The translations under genes were made by a program, and so were the position numbers. From Rickettsiales endosymbiont of Peranema trichophorum (GTDB lineage Bacteria > Pseudomonadota > Alphaproteobacteria > Rickettsiales > Midichloriaceae): DNA of 39,143 bases. The stretch is taken from assembly GCF_004210275.1 (NCBI RefSeq), contig NZ_SCFA01000099.1:1-39143 (forward strand), written 5' to 3'. The notes under the pieces are model-generated. The model was not told where the DNA came from. It worked only from the letters and a program-made list of their open reading frames with translations, and searched no databases. This document shows positions 15,546 to 26,383 of this stretch, piece by piece; the first letter of the stretch is position 1, and each line of letters begins with the position of its first letter.

Positions 15546-16094
15546 ATGAATGCATCTAAAGAAGAAATAGCGAGGCGCTACTCGTACGCTTTGTTTAGCG
15601 CCGCTGAGCAATTGGGAGTTCTTGAGGTTGTTTCGAAGGATTTGGAGTTGTTGACTGAGTTCATCTCTGCAAATCGGAGCAAGTTAAGGATGGCCTTATC
15701 TGAGACTGTTTCTTCTAGGGTTAAAGCTGTGTTTCTAAATAGTGCGTTAGCTGTTTTAGATTTACATCAAGTCACACTGAACTTTATTAGACTAATGTTA
15801 TTTCACAACAGGCTTCACAGCATCATGAGTACGATTGATGCTTTTCATGGGTTGATGAGGGAACGGAACGGTGAGTTAATAGTGAACGTCAAAAGCGTGG
15901 TGCCTCTTGAACAGATGAAATTAGAAGCGATGAGGGAGGAGTTTGAAAGCATTTTTGGAATGAGGGTTGTGATTAACTATAGCATTGATACTGAGGTACT
16001 GGGTGGAATGGTGGTGGTGGTAGGTTCACATATGTTTGATGCTACGCTGAGAACGAAGTTAAGGAATCTACGGAAACTGGCCTTGCAAATTTGA
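15546..16094 (+). CDS. atpH: ATP synthase F1 delta subunit
   Basis: Links the F1 head to the peripheral stalk of the F-type ATP synthase at the inner membrane. The 182 residues have the OSCP/delta pattern, starting with the helix EEIARRYSYALFSAAEQLG and ending with the conserved VLGGMVVVVGSHMFDATLRTKL segment. It is the first gene of the atpHAGDC cluster and follows polA after 80 bases. A short palindrome CGATA/TATCG lies at about 15523-15535, just before the start; the ribosome site is weak. F0 genes are not in this window. Confidence 0.94.
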   Translation: MNASKEEIARRYSYALFSAAEQLGVLEVVSKDLELLTEFISANRSKLRMALSETVSSRVKAVFLNSALAVLDLHQVTLNFIRLMLFHNRLHSIMSTIDAFHGLMRERNGELIVNVKSVVPLEQMKLEAMREEFESIFGMRVVINYSIDTEVLGGMVVVVGSHMFDATLRTKLRNLRKLALQI

Positions 16095-16111
16095 AATATT
16101 TAGGGACTTGA

Positions 16112-17635
16112 ATGAAAGCATCGGAAATATCAGATATTCTTAAAAAGCAAATCATGAACTTTTCTGGGGAGGCGGAGTTTTGTGAAATTGGACAGGTAGT
16201 CAAGGTTTTTGATGGTATAGCGATTGCATATGGGCTTGACAACGTATTTCTTGGAGAGCTTGTGGAGTTTGCGAGTGGCACAAAGGGGATGGTGCTGAAC
16301 ATAGAGGAGGACAGTGTTGGGATTGTAATATTTGGTTTGGATCGTGGAGTACAGGAGGGGGATGTCGTTAAAAGAACGGGGAAGACTGTAGAGGCCCCAT
16401 GTGGTATGGGGTTATTAGGCAGGGTAGTAGATGCTCTTGGTAACCCGATAGATGGTAAGGGGCCTATAGAGAATGTCACGTACAGTAAGGTTGAGATTAA
16501 AGCTCCTGGGATTATAGATAGGCAGTCTGTGAATGAGCCTTTGCAGACGGGGATTAAGGTGATAGACGCACTGATACCTATTGGTAGGGGTCAGAGGGAG
16601 CTTATTATAGGCGACAGACAAACTGGCAAAACAACCATAGTCTTGGACACGTTTTTAAATCAAAAGCACTCACATCTTAATAAGGACCAGGACAAGATGT
16701 TATATTGCATATATGTTGCGATAGGACAAAAGCGCTCTTCGGTTGCCAGGATCGTGAAGAAATTGGAAGAAGAGGGTGCGCTTGAGTACTCTGTTATTGT
16801 TGCTGCTACAGCGTCTGATGCTGCATCTATGCAATTTTTAGCTCCTTATACTGGTTGCGTTATAGGTGAGTATTTTCGTGATAATGGTATGAATGCATTG
16901 ATCGCTTACGATGATTTAAGTAAGCACGCGGTTGCATATAGACAGATGTCCCTGCTTTTAAGAAGGCCGCCTGGAAGGGAGGCTTATCCTGGCGACGTTT
17001 TTTATCTGCATTCTAGGTTATTGGAGCGTGCGGCTAAGATGTCGAAGGAGAAAGGGGGTGGTTCTTTGACGGCGTTACCGATTATTGAAACGCAAGCTGG
17101 TGATGTTTCTGCTTATATTCCGACGAATGTGATATCTATAACGGATGGTCAAATTTTTTTGGAGACGGATCTATTTTTTAAGGGAGTGAGGCCGGCTGTG
17201 AACGTTGGGTTATCTGTTAGTCGTGTTGGTTCTGCGGCACAAATTAAGGCGATTAAGCAGGTTGCTGGGAGTATCAAGCTAGATTTAGCTCAATATAGAG
17301 AGATAGAAGCGTTTGCCCAATTTGGTTCAGATTTGGACACGGTGACTAACAAGTTGCTTGTGAGGGGAGCAAGGCTTAGGGAGATTTTGAAACAGCCTCA
17401 ATTTGATCCGTATCCTGTTGAAGTTCAGGTGGCTGTGATATTTGGAGCTATACATGGGTATTTGGATCACATAGCACTGAAGGACGTGAGGAGGTTTGAG
17501 GAAGAACTGATTAGAAATTTGCGACTTCACCATAACGAGCTTCTTGCTGCAATTCGATATGAGCAGAAAATATCGCAGGTGACCGAGGAGGGTTTGAAGT
17601 CTGTGATAGAATCTCTGTCCAAAGTTTTTACCTGA
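16112..17635 (+). CDS. atpA: ATP synthase F1 alpha subunit
   Basis: Forms the non-catalytic half of the alpha3-beta3 hexamer. At 507 residues it is of normal length. The P-loop is GDRQTGKTT, followed by [16 protein letters not shown], and the arginine that completes the catalytic site of the neighbouring beta subunit lies in [18 protein letters not shown] precedes the ATG by a good distance. It sits 17 bases after atpH and 7 bases before atpG. Confidence 0.98.
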   Translation: MKASEISDILKKQIMNFSGEAEFCEIGQVVKVFDGIAIAYGLDNVFLGELVEFASGTKGMVLNIEEDSVGIVIFGLDRGVQEGDVVKRTGKTVEAPCGMGLLGRVVDALGNPIDGKGPIENVTYSKVEIKAPGIIDRQSVNEPLQTGIKVIDALIPIGRGQRELIIGDRQTGKTTIVLDTFLNQKHSHLNKDQDKMLYCIYVAIGQKRSSVARIVKKLEEEGALEYSVIVAATASDAASMQFLAPYTGCVIGEYFRDNGMNALIAYDDLSKHAVAYRQMSLLLRRPPGREAYPGDVFYLHSRLLERAAKMSKEKGGGSLTALPIIETQAGDVSAYIPTNVISITDGQIFLETDLFFKGVRPAVNVGLSVSRVGSAAQIKAIKQVAGSIKLDLAQYREIEAFAQFGSDLDTVTNKLLVRGARLREILKQPQFDPYPVEVQVAVIFGAIHGYLDHIALKDVRRFEEELIRNLRLHHNELLAAIRYEQKISQVTEEGLKSVIESLSKVFT

Positions 17636-17642
17636 TTTACGT

Positions 17643-18560
17643 ATGAGCTCACTTAAATCTCTTAGAACCAGGATTAACGGTATTAAGTCAACTCAGAAGC
17701 TAACGAAGGCTATGAAGATGGTTGCTGCTTCGAAGCTAAAGAAGGCAAGGGATATTGCAGAAGCATCGCTTCCTTATGCGACTGCGTTGAATGCGATGAC
17801 GCGATCCATAGTTTCGAATTTAGATGACGTGACTCAAATTCCAGCCTTGTTATCTGGTAGATGTAAGCGGGAAAAAGTTTTGCTGCTTGTGGTGACTGGG
17901 GATCGGGGTTTATGTGGAACTTTTAACGCTTCGATAGTGAGAGCTGTGAAGGCTTTTTTGGATACTTTGAGTGACAGTAGTTCTGTTGATTTGATTTGTA
18001 TAGGTAGAAAGGGTTACGAGCTTTTAAAGAGGCAGCACTGTGATATGATTTCGTACAGTATCAACATTGGTACTAGCGTTGATCATCCGGCTATTGCTAA
18101 GGAAATAGGGGGGCGTCTTGTAGCGTCTTTCACGGAGGGCAGATTTGATATTTGTTGGATGTTTTATCATCAATTTGAATCTTTACTGGTTCAAGTGCCG
18201 ATTCAAGAGCAGCTGATACCGCTACCTGTTGATGTAGCTGATGTAGGAAAGACTGCTGGGTCGGTTGCTGGTAATCTTTCTAAGTCTGAGAAGAATGTAG
18301 TGGGTACATTGTATAAGTTTGAGCCATCTTCGGAGTTGGTACTACAGAATTTGGTGACAAAGAATATTGAGGCGCAGGTACTGAAGGCGGTTCTTTCGAG
18401 CTATGCTGGGGAGCAGGGAGCGAGGATGGTTGCAATGGACGGTGCTACTCAGAGTTCTGACAAGATTTTGAAGAATTTAAGTTTTGTGTACAACAGAACG
18501 AGACAAGCTTCTATTACGAAGGAATTAATAGAGGTGATTTCTGGAGCGGAAGCGGTTTAA
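17643..18560 (+). CDS. atpG: ATP synthase F1 gamma subunit
   Basis: Central rotor shaft of the ATP synthase. The 305-residue protein begins with the signature coiled coil LKSLRTRINGIKSTQKLTKAMKMVAASKLKKA and ends with the matching C-terminal helix (MDGATQSSDKI, NRTRQASITKELIEVISGAEAV). The Rossmann-like middle contains VVTGDRGLCGTFNAS, a standard gamma motif. The length is slightly above the E. coli protein, with extra residues between about 200 and 220. Confidence 0.97.
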   Translation: MSSLKSLRTRINGIKSTQKLTKAMKMVAASKLKKARDIAEASLPYATALNAMTRSIVSNLDDVTQIPALLSGRCKREKVLLLVVTGDRGLCGTFNASIVRAVKAFLDTLSDSSSVDLICIGRKGYELLKRQHCDMISYSINIGTSVDHPAIAKEIGGRLVASFTEGRFDICWMFYHQFESLLVQVPIQEQLIPLPVDVADVGKTAGSVAGNLSKSEKNVVGTLYKFEPSSELVLQNLVTKNIEAQVLKAVLSSYAGEQGARMVAMDGATQSSDKILKNLSFVYNRTRQASITKELIEVISGAEAV

Positions 18561-18591
18561 AGTTTGGTGTAATTTTGTATTTGTCTGATGA

Positions 18592-20363
<1,772 letters not shown>

Positions 20364-20951
20364 CTGAGGTATCAATACATTGCCCTCCACCTTGTGCTTC
20401 GTCTTCTTCACATTGTCATCAACTATGTTTTAAATGCATTTGCCATCTCGCCACTTCATCTTCCCTTTCTCATACCATTGCTCATTTTTAAATGATTCAA
20501 AACGGATTTTGTGAAACTCGGCTCTGCGCAGGTATTTCAATACGCTTACGCAGGCTCATCCTCAAATCCATTTGCCTGATTTAATCTGAAACTTGGTATC
20601 ACTCCCACGCTTCTCCTTTGCCACTCTCGTCTCCTCTTTGCAATTCCCGCAAAAGCGGAAATCCATTTGTCTTCGCTAACACAGCTCCCCTGCCCTGTCA
20701 TTACCGCTGCATTTACCTATCTTGGAGAGGTCTATTAGACCTCTTGCCTAACTCATTCTGAGTGGTTATTTTGTCGTCAAAATTTGTCTGCGCTCCTCAC
20801 ATATATAGGATATGCTGCGGTGCTCACCTGCATTTTTCCTAAAAATTCCTCACTCATTTATGAGTTATGCAAGAGGTCTATTGAAATCAAAAGTTGTTGT
20901 GCTTATGAATTTTTGTGATACTGAGAGTGCAAAACTTTACACAGTAAGAGC
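20364..20951. other. Gene-free, repeat-rich interval after the ATP synthase operon
   Basis: No credible coding frame is present. The sequence is C- and T-rich on the plus strand, opposite to its neighbours, as if inserted from another context. It holds ATCCATTTGCC (20566-20576) and ATCCATTTG (20661-20669), shared with 104-114. A hairpin with CTGCG/CGCAG outer arms and GTATT/AATAC-type inner pairing lies at 20524-20553, and a CCGC/GCGG hairpin at about 20648-20659. The MITE-like element at 20736-20880 occupies its right half. Confidence 0.55.
20736..20880. mobile_element. MITE-like element with terminal inverted repeats
   Basis: The first 21 bases (TAGACCTCTTGC then TAACTCAT after one variable base) match the reverse complement of the last 21 with one mismatch, and GAGTG pairing extends the arms to about 30. 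The interior is about 85 bases and encodes nothing. AGAGGTCTATT occurs at both sides (20726-20736 and 20872-20882), so the left end also forms a perfect 9+1+9 palindrome at 20726-20744. This fits a non-autonomous insertion element, perhaps abutting the end of another copy. No transposase is in the window. Confidence 0.5.
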
Positions 20952-21809
20952 ATGTCTAATATCAAACAAAGCAAAAAACTATTTAGAAACACTGCAGGGA
21001 TCTTGGTACTATTAATACTGTTTGTGTGTTGTAATAGGGCAAGAGGTGGGCTTATTGATGATATCGGGAAGCTTCAGAAGGCTTACCCGAGTCATATCAT
21101 AGCTGTTTCTGAAAAGTCGATTACGTGGCAAGATGGTACGGTAATGGAAGTAGGCGATTACGATCCTAGTGAGTCGACGGAAGGAAAAATGGAGAATACA
21201 TCGCTTGCGGATCAAATTGTGGGGGTATCGTATCCTCGTGGATGTATAGATTTGCCTGAGTATTTTTCAAAAAGGCAAGATCCGGGGCGCATTCGTTATG
21301 AGCCATTTTTTCAAAAGATGTACGGTACCTCTAAGGATGATGTTGAAAAAAATCTTGTTTTGATAGATTGGATGCCTGACGTTTTCAAGGATGCATCTGG
21401 TAAGCCTAAATACTGTTTGCAAGTGACGAGGGTGAATGGGGTGGATCAGAAATTAAAAAGGATTTCTGAAGAGCTTCAGCAATTACCTCCTGCATTTTAT
21501 CCATACTTAGATAACCCGGCTGGAACTTTTAATTGGAGGTTTATTGCAAATACAAAGAGAATGAGCAGTCACAGCTTTGGGATGGCGATTGATATTAATG
21601 TACACAACTCTAGGTATTGGCAATACGATCTAAAGAGAGAAAAGCGTCCTGTGGATGAGAGCGCATCATTGGAATACTATCAAAATAAGCTGCCTTGTGA
21701 AATCGTTGAGATTTTTGAAAGGCACGGTTTTATTTGGGGTGGGAAATGGTATCACTATGACACAATGCACTTTGAGTATCGCCCAGAGCTACTGTGGGAT
21801 GCTAGCTGA
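20952..21809 (+). CDS. M15 family (VanY-like) D-Ala-D-Ala carboxypeptidase, exported
   Basis: A 285-residue zinc peptidase predicted to trim peptidoglycan stem peptides outside the inner membrane. An N-terminal signal or anchor (about residues 12-29, AGILVLLILFVCC) contains paired cysteines, but the sequence around them is not a good lipobox. The M15 zinc ligands are seen as H207 and D214 in SHSFGMAIDIN and H273 in WYHYDTMHFEYRPEL. Residues 30-150 are a lineage-specific lead-in I do not recognise. The gene stands alone behind the MITE-like patch and converges with the transporter gene 14 bases away. Whether it serves in growth or lysis is not shown. Confidence 0.85.
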   Translation: MSNIKQSKKLFRNTAGILVLLILFVCCNRARGGLIDDIGKLQKAYPSHIIAVSEKSITWQDGTVMEVGDYDPSESTEGKMENTSLADQIVGVSYPRGCIDLPEYFSKRQDPGRIRYEPFFQKMYGTSKDDVEKNLVLIDWMPDVFKDASGKPKYCLQVTRVNGVDQKLKRISEELQQLPPAFYPYLDNPAGTFNWRFIANTKRMSSHSFGMAIDINVHNSRYWQYDLKREKRPVDESASLEYYQNKLPCEIVEIFERHGFIWGGKWYHYDTMHFEYRPELLWDAS

Positions 21810-21823
21810 AGTGCTTGTGTAGA

Positions 21824-23209
21824 TTACGTAATGATTTGATTTTTCTTAATAGTTTTACTATAGGTGCTACCAACAAAGTATGCGGTGATTATCCATATGA
21901 CAATCATGAAGATAAACAGCGAGTTGATTACGGACATAGCGAGAATAGGTCCGTAGTGTTTATTCATGATGTTGGAGGCATAATTTAAAGCTTGGCCTGT
22001 GTTTCGTGCTAATTTGATGCCGAGTGCATCTATGACGAACTTTGCTTTAAATTGTATGTCTTTGCTTGTGACTATATATAAGCTTTCCCTAATAGGTGCG
22101 CCTATTGTGTAGTACATCGCTTTGATGACGATATAGAGCCATATCATGATACCATCGAAGCCAGTGACTATATAGGCCAAGGTAAAGATCAATGTGGATA
22201 TTGGCATGATAAAGGTGCATATCTTGATGCTCAGAAGTCTCATGATGCTGTTTGTGAGAAATATCGACATAAAGAGGCCTAGGAGATGCATGTAAAGCAA
22301 CTGCAAGTAGAGCTGTCCTATCATTTGGTCTAGCTCTTGGTGTTGGGACTTTGAATTTACTACTGTTAGGACTCTTTTATAGTTTAAGACCTCGGTGATG
22401 GTGTCTGCGAGGAAGACTAATAAAAAGATTCCTAGGACGTAGCGATTTTTAAATAGTAGGCTGATGCCCATCCATATTCCAGTTTTTGTTGTTTTTTCCT
22501 CTATTTGTGTGTGGTAGCCTTTGAAAGCGTCGGTATTAACCTTTTTAGTAATCAAGGTTAAAAAGAAGGAGGCTAACAACAACAGCATTGATGAGGTTAC
22601 CAAAAGCAACTGGAGCTTTGAGATGCTATTTATATTTGTGGTGAGGAAACTGCTGTTTGACAAGAAGAGGTAGGGGAGCAAGGTCATGATGATGCCTGCG
22701 ACTTTTGAGAGGGAGACGATGAAGCCATAAGTTCTTTGAGCGTTTTGTGGGCTATGTATTGAATTCATAAAGGCCCAGAATACTCCAAGTAGGAATGGGG
22801 AGAATGCTTCTACGTATATGAAGAAAAGCCATCCGAATATTCGCCCTGGGGACTTGACTTGGTTTCCGACTCCGATTTCTGGGTGATTGAAGAAGTAGGT
22901 GAAGACGAGACCGATGAAACCAAAGAGGGAGGTATAGAAGATGACGAGCTGATGTCTGCGGAAGCGATCGACCAAGTAACCGTCGAACATGATAGCGGGG
23001 AAAAGGGTGATGAAAGTTAGCAATTGAGCGGCTGGTATATAATATGGACCGATAATTGTTGAGAACACGCCATATTTTAATTCCTGAGTTAGGGTATATG
23101 CTCCCACGATGCAAAAAAACAAGAAGCCGCCAACAATTAGTTTTAGAGATTCTGTGCGATCTAAGGCAAACAGACGGTGTAACAACTTTGGAGCTTTGTC
23201 CTTTGTCAT
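21824..23209 (-). CDS. Npt/Tlc family nucleotide transporter-like membrane protein
   Basis: A 461-residue membrane protein with about twelve predicted helices, resembling the ATP/ADP translocase (Npt1/Npt2) family used by Rickettsiales, Chlamydiae and Holosporales to take nucleotides from the host. Family-like features are the N-terminal FALDRTESLKLIVGGFLFFCIVGAY, the mid-protein ARTYGFIVSLSKVAG-like segment after FWAFMN, and the C-terminal RESLYIVTSKDIQFKAKFVIDALGIKLARNTGQ region (about residues 375-407) parallel to 'RExLYxPTSxDxKYKAK.WID'. It is more divergent than classical Tlc proteins, so the substrate (ATP/ADP, other nucleotides or NAD) is unknown. It is the only minus-strand gene in the right 30 kb, divergent from rpsL. 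Confidence 0.7.
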   Translation of the reverse strand: MTKDKAPKLLHRLFALDRTESLKLIVGGFLFFCIVGAYTLTQELKYGVFSTIIGPYYIPAAQLLTFITLFPAIMFDGYLVDRFRRHQLVIFYTSLFGFIGLVFTYFFNHPEIGVGNQVKSPGRIFGWLFFIYVEAFSPFLLGVFWAFMNSIHSPQNAQRTYGFIVSLSKVAGIIMTLLPYLFLSNSSFLTTNINSISKLQLLLVTSSMLLLLASFFLTLITKKVNTDAFKGYHTQIEEKTTKTGIWMGISLLFKNRYVLGIFLLVFLADTITEVLNYKRVLTVVNSKSQHQELDQMIGQLYLQLLYMHLLGLFMSIFLTNSIMRLLSIKICTFIMPISTLIFTLAYIVTGFDGIMIWLYIVIKAMYYTIGAPIRESLYIVTSKDIQFKAKFVIDALGIKLARNTGQALNYASNIMNKHYGPILAMSVINSLFIFMIVIWIITAYFVGSTYSKTIKKNQIIT

Positions 23210-23349
23210 TTAGCATTGAGATAAGTGGATTCCTAAGAGAGGAATTGTATACTGTTTTTCTGCTAGCTGCAATATTTTATTATGGATTGATGGTTTGTAT
23301 AAGTTCCCATTTAGAAAAAAAGGGCTTGACTATCCCAGAAGATTTGTAA
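23209..23349 (+). pseudogene. Possible 3' stub of an amino-acid ABC transporter permease
   Basis: Between the transporter start and rpsL an open frame ends at 23349. Its last 40 residues contain one hydrophobic helix, YTVFLLAAIFYYGLMVCISS, followed by HLEKKG. This resembles the C-terminal helix and 'LE+' tail of GlnP/HisM-type permeases. There is no plausible start or upstream part, because the frame runs back into the oppositely oriented transporter gene. It may be a relic or chance, and its 3' end overlaps the putative rpsL promoter. Confidence 0.25.
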
Positions 23350-23355
23350 TAGGAT
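23326..23355 (+). promoter_or_regulatory. Candidate promoter of the str-S10-spc ribosomal block
   Basis: TTGACT at 23326-23331 and TAGGAT at 23350-23355 are 18 bases apart, about 70 bases before rpsL. A second -10-like TATAAA is at 23381-23386 without a clear -35. Either could start the long ribosomal transcript. Confidence 0.4.
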
Positions 23356-23426
23356 TATCAAACTTAGCTTGTTAATTCTGTATAAAATAGCAGAAGTAAA
23401 ACGTTATTATGAGGCGTGATATATAA

Positions 23427-23798
23427 ATGACTACTATAAGTCAATTAATACGTAGACCTAGGGTGCGTAAACCTGTGAAATCGAAGTCTCCTGCACTTCA
23501 GGGGTGCCCTCAGAAGAGGGGGGTGTGTATAAGGGTGTACACTACAACACCTAAGAAGCCTAACTCTGCGTTGCGTAAGGTATGTAGGGTGAGGCTGACT
23601 AACGGTGTTGAGGTGACTAGTTATATTCCGGGTGAGGGTCACAATCTTCAGGAGCACTCTGTAGTGCTTGTGAGGGGTGGTCGGGTTCCTGACTTGCCTA
23701 GTGTCCAGTATCATACTTCTCGTGGTGTTCTTGATACACAAGGTGTGAAGGATCGTAAGCAAGCTAGATCCAAGTATGGAACTAAAAGGCCTAAATAG
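23427..23798 (+). CDS. rpsL: 30S ribosomal protein S12, with altered KDLPG loop
   Basis: Decoding-centre protein, 123 residues. The first universal loop is normal ([12 protein letters not shown]). The second reads [14 protein letters not shown] where nearly all bacteria have RGGRVKDLPGVRYH, so residue 88 is proline instead of lysine, with serine for glycine and glutamine for arginine nearby. The aspartate that is methylthiolated in many bacteria (D89) is kept. The lysine is a classical streptomycin-resistance site. The codons are unambiguous in this sequence and the gene is otherwise intact and first in its operon, so it should be functional. Confidence 0.98.
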   Translation: MTTISQLIRRPRVRKPVKSKSPALQGCPQKRGVCIRVYTTTPKKPNSALRKVCRVRLTNGVEVTSYIPGEGHNLQEHSVVLVRGGRVPDLPSVQYHTSRGVLDTQGVKDRKQARSKYGTKRPK

Positions 23799-23809
23799 GA
23801 AGAGGGAAT

Positions 23810-24283
23810 ATGTCTCGTAGAAGAGTGAATAAAAAAAGAGAGATACAGCCGGACGTAAGGTGTGGTGACGTTGTTGTTGCCAAATTTATCAACTGCATGA
23901 TGTACGATGGTAAGAAGGCTACTGCCGAGAATATTACGTACAAGGCTTTGGACATTGCTTCTGGCAAGCTTGGTGTTGACCCTCTTGAGGTCTTTTTTAA
24001 GGGGCTTGAGAATGTGAAGCCTATTGTTGAGCTTAAGTCAAGGCGTGTTGGTGGTTCCACGTACCAGATTCCGATAGAGGTTCGTCCTGAGCGTCAGCTT
24101 TCATTGGCTATTAAGTGGTTTATTCGGTGCGCTCGTTCAAGGAAGGGTGAGAAGACGATGTCTGATCGGTTGGCTGGTGAATTTATGGACGCGATCAACA
24201 ACAAGGGAGGTGCTGTAAAGAAGAAGGAGGATACGCATAGAATGGCGGAAGCTAACAGAGTGTTTGTTCATTATAGGTGGTGA
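23810..24283 (+). CDS. rpsG: 30S ribosomal protein S7
   Basis: Primary 16S rRNA binder that nucleates the 30S head. The 157-residue protein starts [12 protein letters not shown] and ends [15 protein letters not shown], both standard, with [16 protein letters not shown] in the middle. AGAGGG precedes the ATG. It follows rpsL by 11 bases, and the fusA start region overlaps or lies just beyond its stop. Confidence 0.98.
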   Translation: MSRRRVNKKREIQPDVRCGDVVVAKFINCMMYDGKKATAENITYKALDIASGKLGVDPLEVFFKGLENVKPIVELKSRRVGGSTYQIPIEVRPERQLSLAIKWFIRCARSRKGEKTMSDRLAGEFMDAINNKGGAVKKKEDTHRMAEANRVFVHYRW

Positions 24284-24291
24284 GTAGTCCA

Positions 24292-26370
24292 GTGAGTAAG
24301 CGTGAGACAAAAATAGAGAGTTACAGAAACATTGGGATTATGGCTCACATAGATGCCGGTAAGACCACTACTACAGAGCGTATTTTATATTACACTGGAA
24401 AGTCGTACAAGATAGGTGAGGTGCACGAGGGTGCGGCGACTATGGATTTTATGGCGCAGGAGAGGGAGAGAGGTATTACGATCACTTCTGCTGCTACTAC
24501 TTGTTTTTGGAATGATTGTCGTATCAACATCATAGACACTCCTGGTCACGTAGATTTTACGATAGAGGTGGAGCGTTCTCTGAGGGTTTTGGATGGTGCT
24601 GTTGCTGTTTTTGATGGTGTTGCTGGAGTTGAGCCGCAATCGGAGACGGTTTGGAGGCAAGCGAACAAGTACGGCGTACCTAGAATATGTTTTGCCAATA
24701 AGATGGATAGGGTTGGTGCGAACTTTTACAGGTGTGTTGACATGATAATCGACAGGCTTGGTGCTGTACCTATAGTTTTGCAGTTACCGATAGGTATAGC
24801 TGAGACTTTTGTTGGTGTAGTGGATTTGATAGAGATGAGAGCCATAATCTGGGAGGATGAGTCCTTGGGTGCTAAGTACTCCTACGCTGATGTTCCGTCA
24901 GATATGCTTGAGAAAGCGAACGAATATAGGGCGAAGTTGGTGGAGGCTGCTGTTGAGGTTGATGATCAGGTGATGGAATCCTACTTAGCTGGTGAGGAGA
25001 TTCCTGTAGATGTTCTGAAGCGTTGTGTGAGGAAGGGTACTGTATCTGCGAAATTTGTACCTGTTTTGTGTGGTAGTGCTTTTAAGAATAAAGGTGTTCA
25101 GCCTTTACTTGATGCCGTGGTAGATTTTTTGCCTAGTCCTGTTGATATTCCACCTACTAGGGGTATTGATGGTGACACAAAAGAGGTGGTGGAAGTTGAG
25201 CCTAATGACTCTGGCAAATTTTTGGCATTGGCCTTTAAAGTGATGAACGATCCTTTTGTTGGTTCTTTGACTTTTATTCGTTTATATTCTGGTTGCTTGA
25301 GGTCTTCAAGTGCTGTGATAAACACCACGAAGGATCAAAAGGAGAGGATTGGTCGTATGCTTTTGATGCACGCTAACAACAGGGAGGATGTGAAGGACGC
25401 TTATGCTGGTGATATTATAGCGTTGGCTGGTTTGAAGCATACTACGACTGGAGACACTTTAGCGGAAGAGGGTTGTAGTGTTATTCTTGAGAAGATGGAA
25501 TTTCCTGAGCCTGTGATAGAGGTGGCGGTGGAGCCTAAGACTACGGCTGATCAGGAGAAGATGGGTGTGGCTCTTTCTAGGCTTGCTGCGGAAGATCCTT
25601 CTCTAAGAATGAAGGTTGATCACGAATCTGGGCAGACTGTATTAGCTGGAATGGGGGAATTGCACCTTGAGATTATCGTTGATCGAATGAAAAGGGAGTT
25701 TAAAGTTGAAGCTAACGTTGGAGCTCCTCAGGTTGCGTATAGAGAGACGATACTGAAGAAGTATGAGATTGACTATACTCACAAGAAGCAATCTGGTGGT
25801 GCTGGTCAGTTTGCTAAAGTTAAGATATTGTTTGAACCTTTGGAGCCTGGAAGTGGTTTTATTTTTGAAAATGTGGTTGTGGGTGGTAACATTCCGAAGG
25901 AGTACATACCTGGTGTCGAAAAGGGGTTAGAACAAGTGCGTCATGGTGGAATTATAGCTGGTTATCCTGCCATTGACTTTAAGGCTACGTTGCTGGATGG
26001 TGCTTATCACGTTGTTGACTCTAGTTCATTGGCGTTTGAAATAGCTGCAAAGGCTGCCTTTAAGGAAGGGATGTCAAAGGCTTCTCCTGTTTTGCTGGAA
26101 CCTATTATGAAGGTGGAGGTAATATCTCCTGATGAGTTTATGGGGGATGTGATAGGTCACTTGAATAGCATTAGGGGGCAGATTATGGGTATGGAAGCTC
26201 AGGGTAATGCTCAGCTAATTAGTGCGTGTGTACCATTGGCCATGATGTTTGGTTATGTGAACACATTGCGTTCTATGACGCAGGGTAGAGCTCAGTACAC
26301 TATGCAGTTTTCGCATTATGAACAAGTTCCTAATAATATTGCAACAGAAATAATATCAAAATCATCTTAA
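24292..26370 (+). CDS. fusA: Elongation factor G
   Basis: GTPase that drives translocation of tRNA and mRNA. Motifs are [13 protein letters not shown] (G1), [11 protein letters not shown] (G2), DTPGHVDF (G3) and NKMD (G4), followed by the usual domains II-V. In-frame GTG codons at 24277, 24280 and 24292 are possible starts. I prefer 24292: GGTGG at 24276-24280 is then well spaced, and the protein begins [15 protein letters not shown] as in other EF-Gs, giving 692 residues. Initiation at GTG and closeness to the rpsG stop suggest coupling. Confidence 0.97.
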   Translation: MSKRETKIESYRNIGIMAHIDAGKTTTTERILYYTGKSYKIGEVHEGAATMDFMAQERERGITITSAATTCFWNDCRINIIDTPGHVDFTIEVERSLRVLDGAVAVFDGVAGVEPQSETVWRQANKYGVPRICFANKMDRVGANFYRCVDMIIDRLGAVPIVLQLPIGIAETFVGVVDLIEMRAIIWEDESLGAKYSYADVPSDMLEKANEYRAKLVEAAVEVDDQVMESYLAGEEIPVDVLKRCVRKGTVSAKFVPVLCGSAFKNKGVQPLLDAVVDFLPSPVDIPPTRGIDGDTKEVVEVEPNDSGKFLALAFKVMNDPFVGSLTFIRLYSGCLRSSSAVINTTKDQKERIGRMLLMHANNREDVKDAYAGDIIALAGLKHTTTGDTLAEEGCSVILEKMEFPEPVIEVAVEPKTTADQEKMGVALSRLAAEDPSLRMKVDHESGQTVLAGMGELHLEIIVDRMKREFKVEANVGAPQVAYRETILKKYEIDYTHKKQSGGAGQFAKVKILFEPLEPGSGFIFENVVVGGNIPKEYIPGVEKGLEQVRHGGIIAGYPAIDFKATLLDGAYHVVDSSSLAFEIAAKAAFKEGMSKASPVLLEPIMKVEVISPDEFMGDVIGHLNSIRGQIMGMEAQGNAQLISACVPLAMMFGYVNTLRSMTQGRAQYTMQFSHYEQVPNNIATEIISKSS

Positions 26371-26383
26371 TACGAGGTAAAAC

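Noticed and set aside
23056-23349. 97-codon plus-strand frame as a complete gene
   Set aside because: Its first half is the antisense of the transporter gene; only the last 40 codons are worth noting, as a possible relic.
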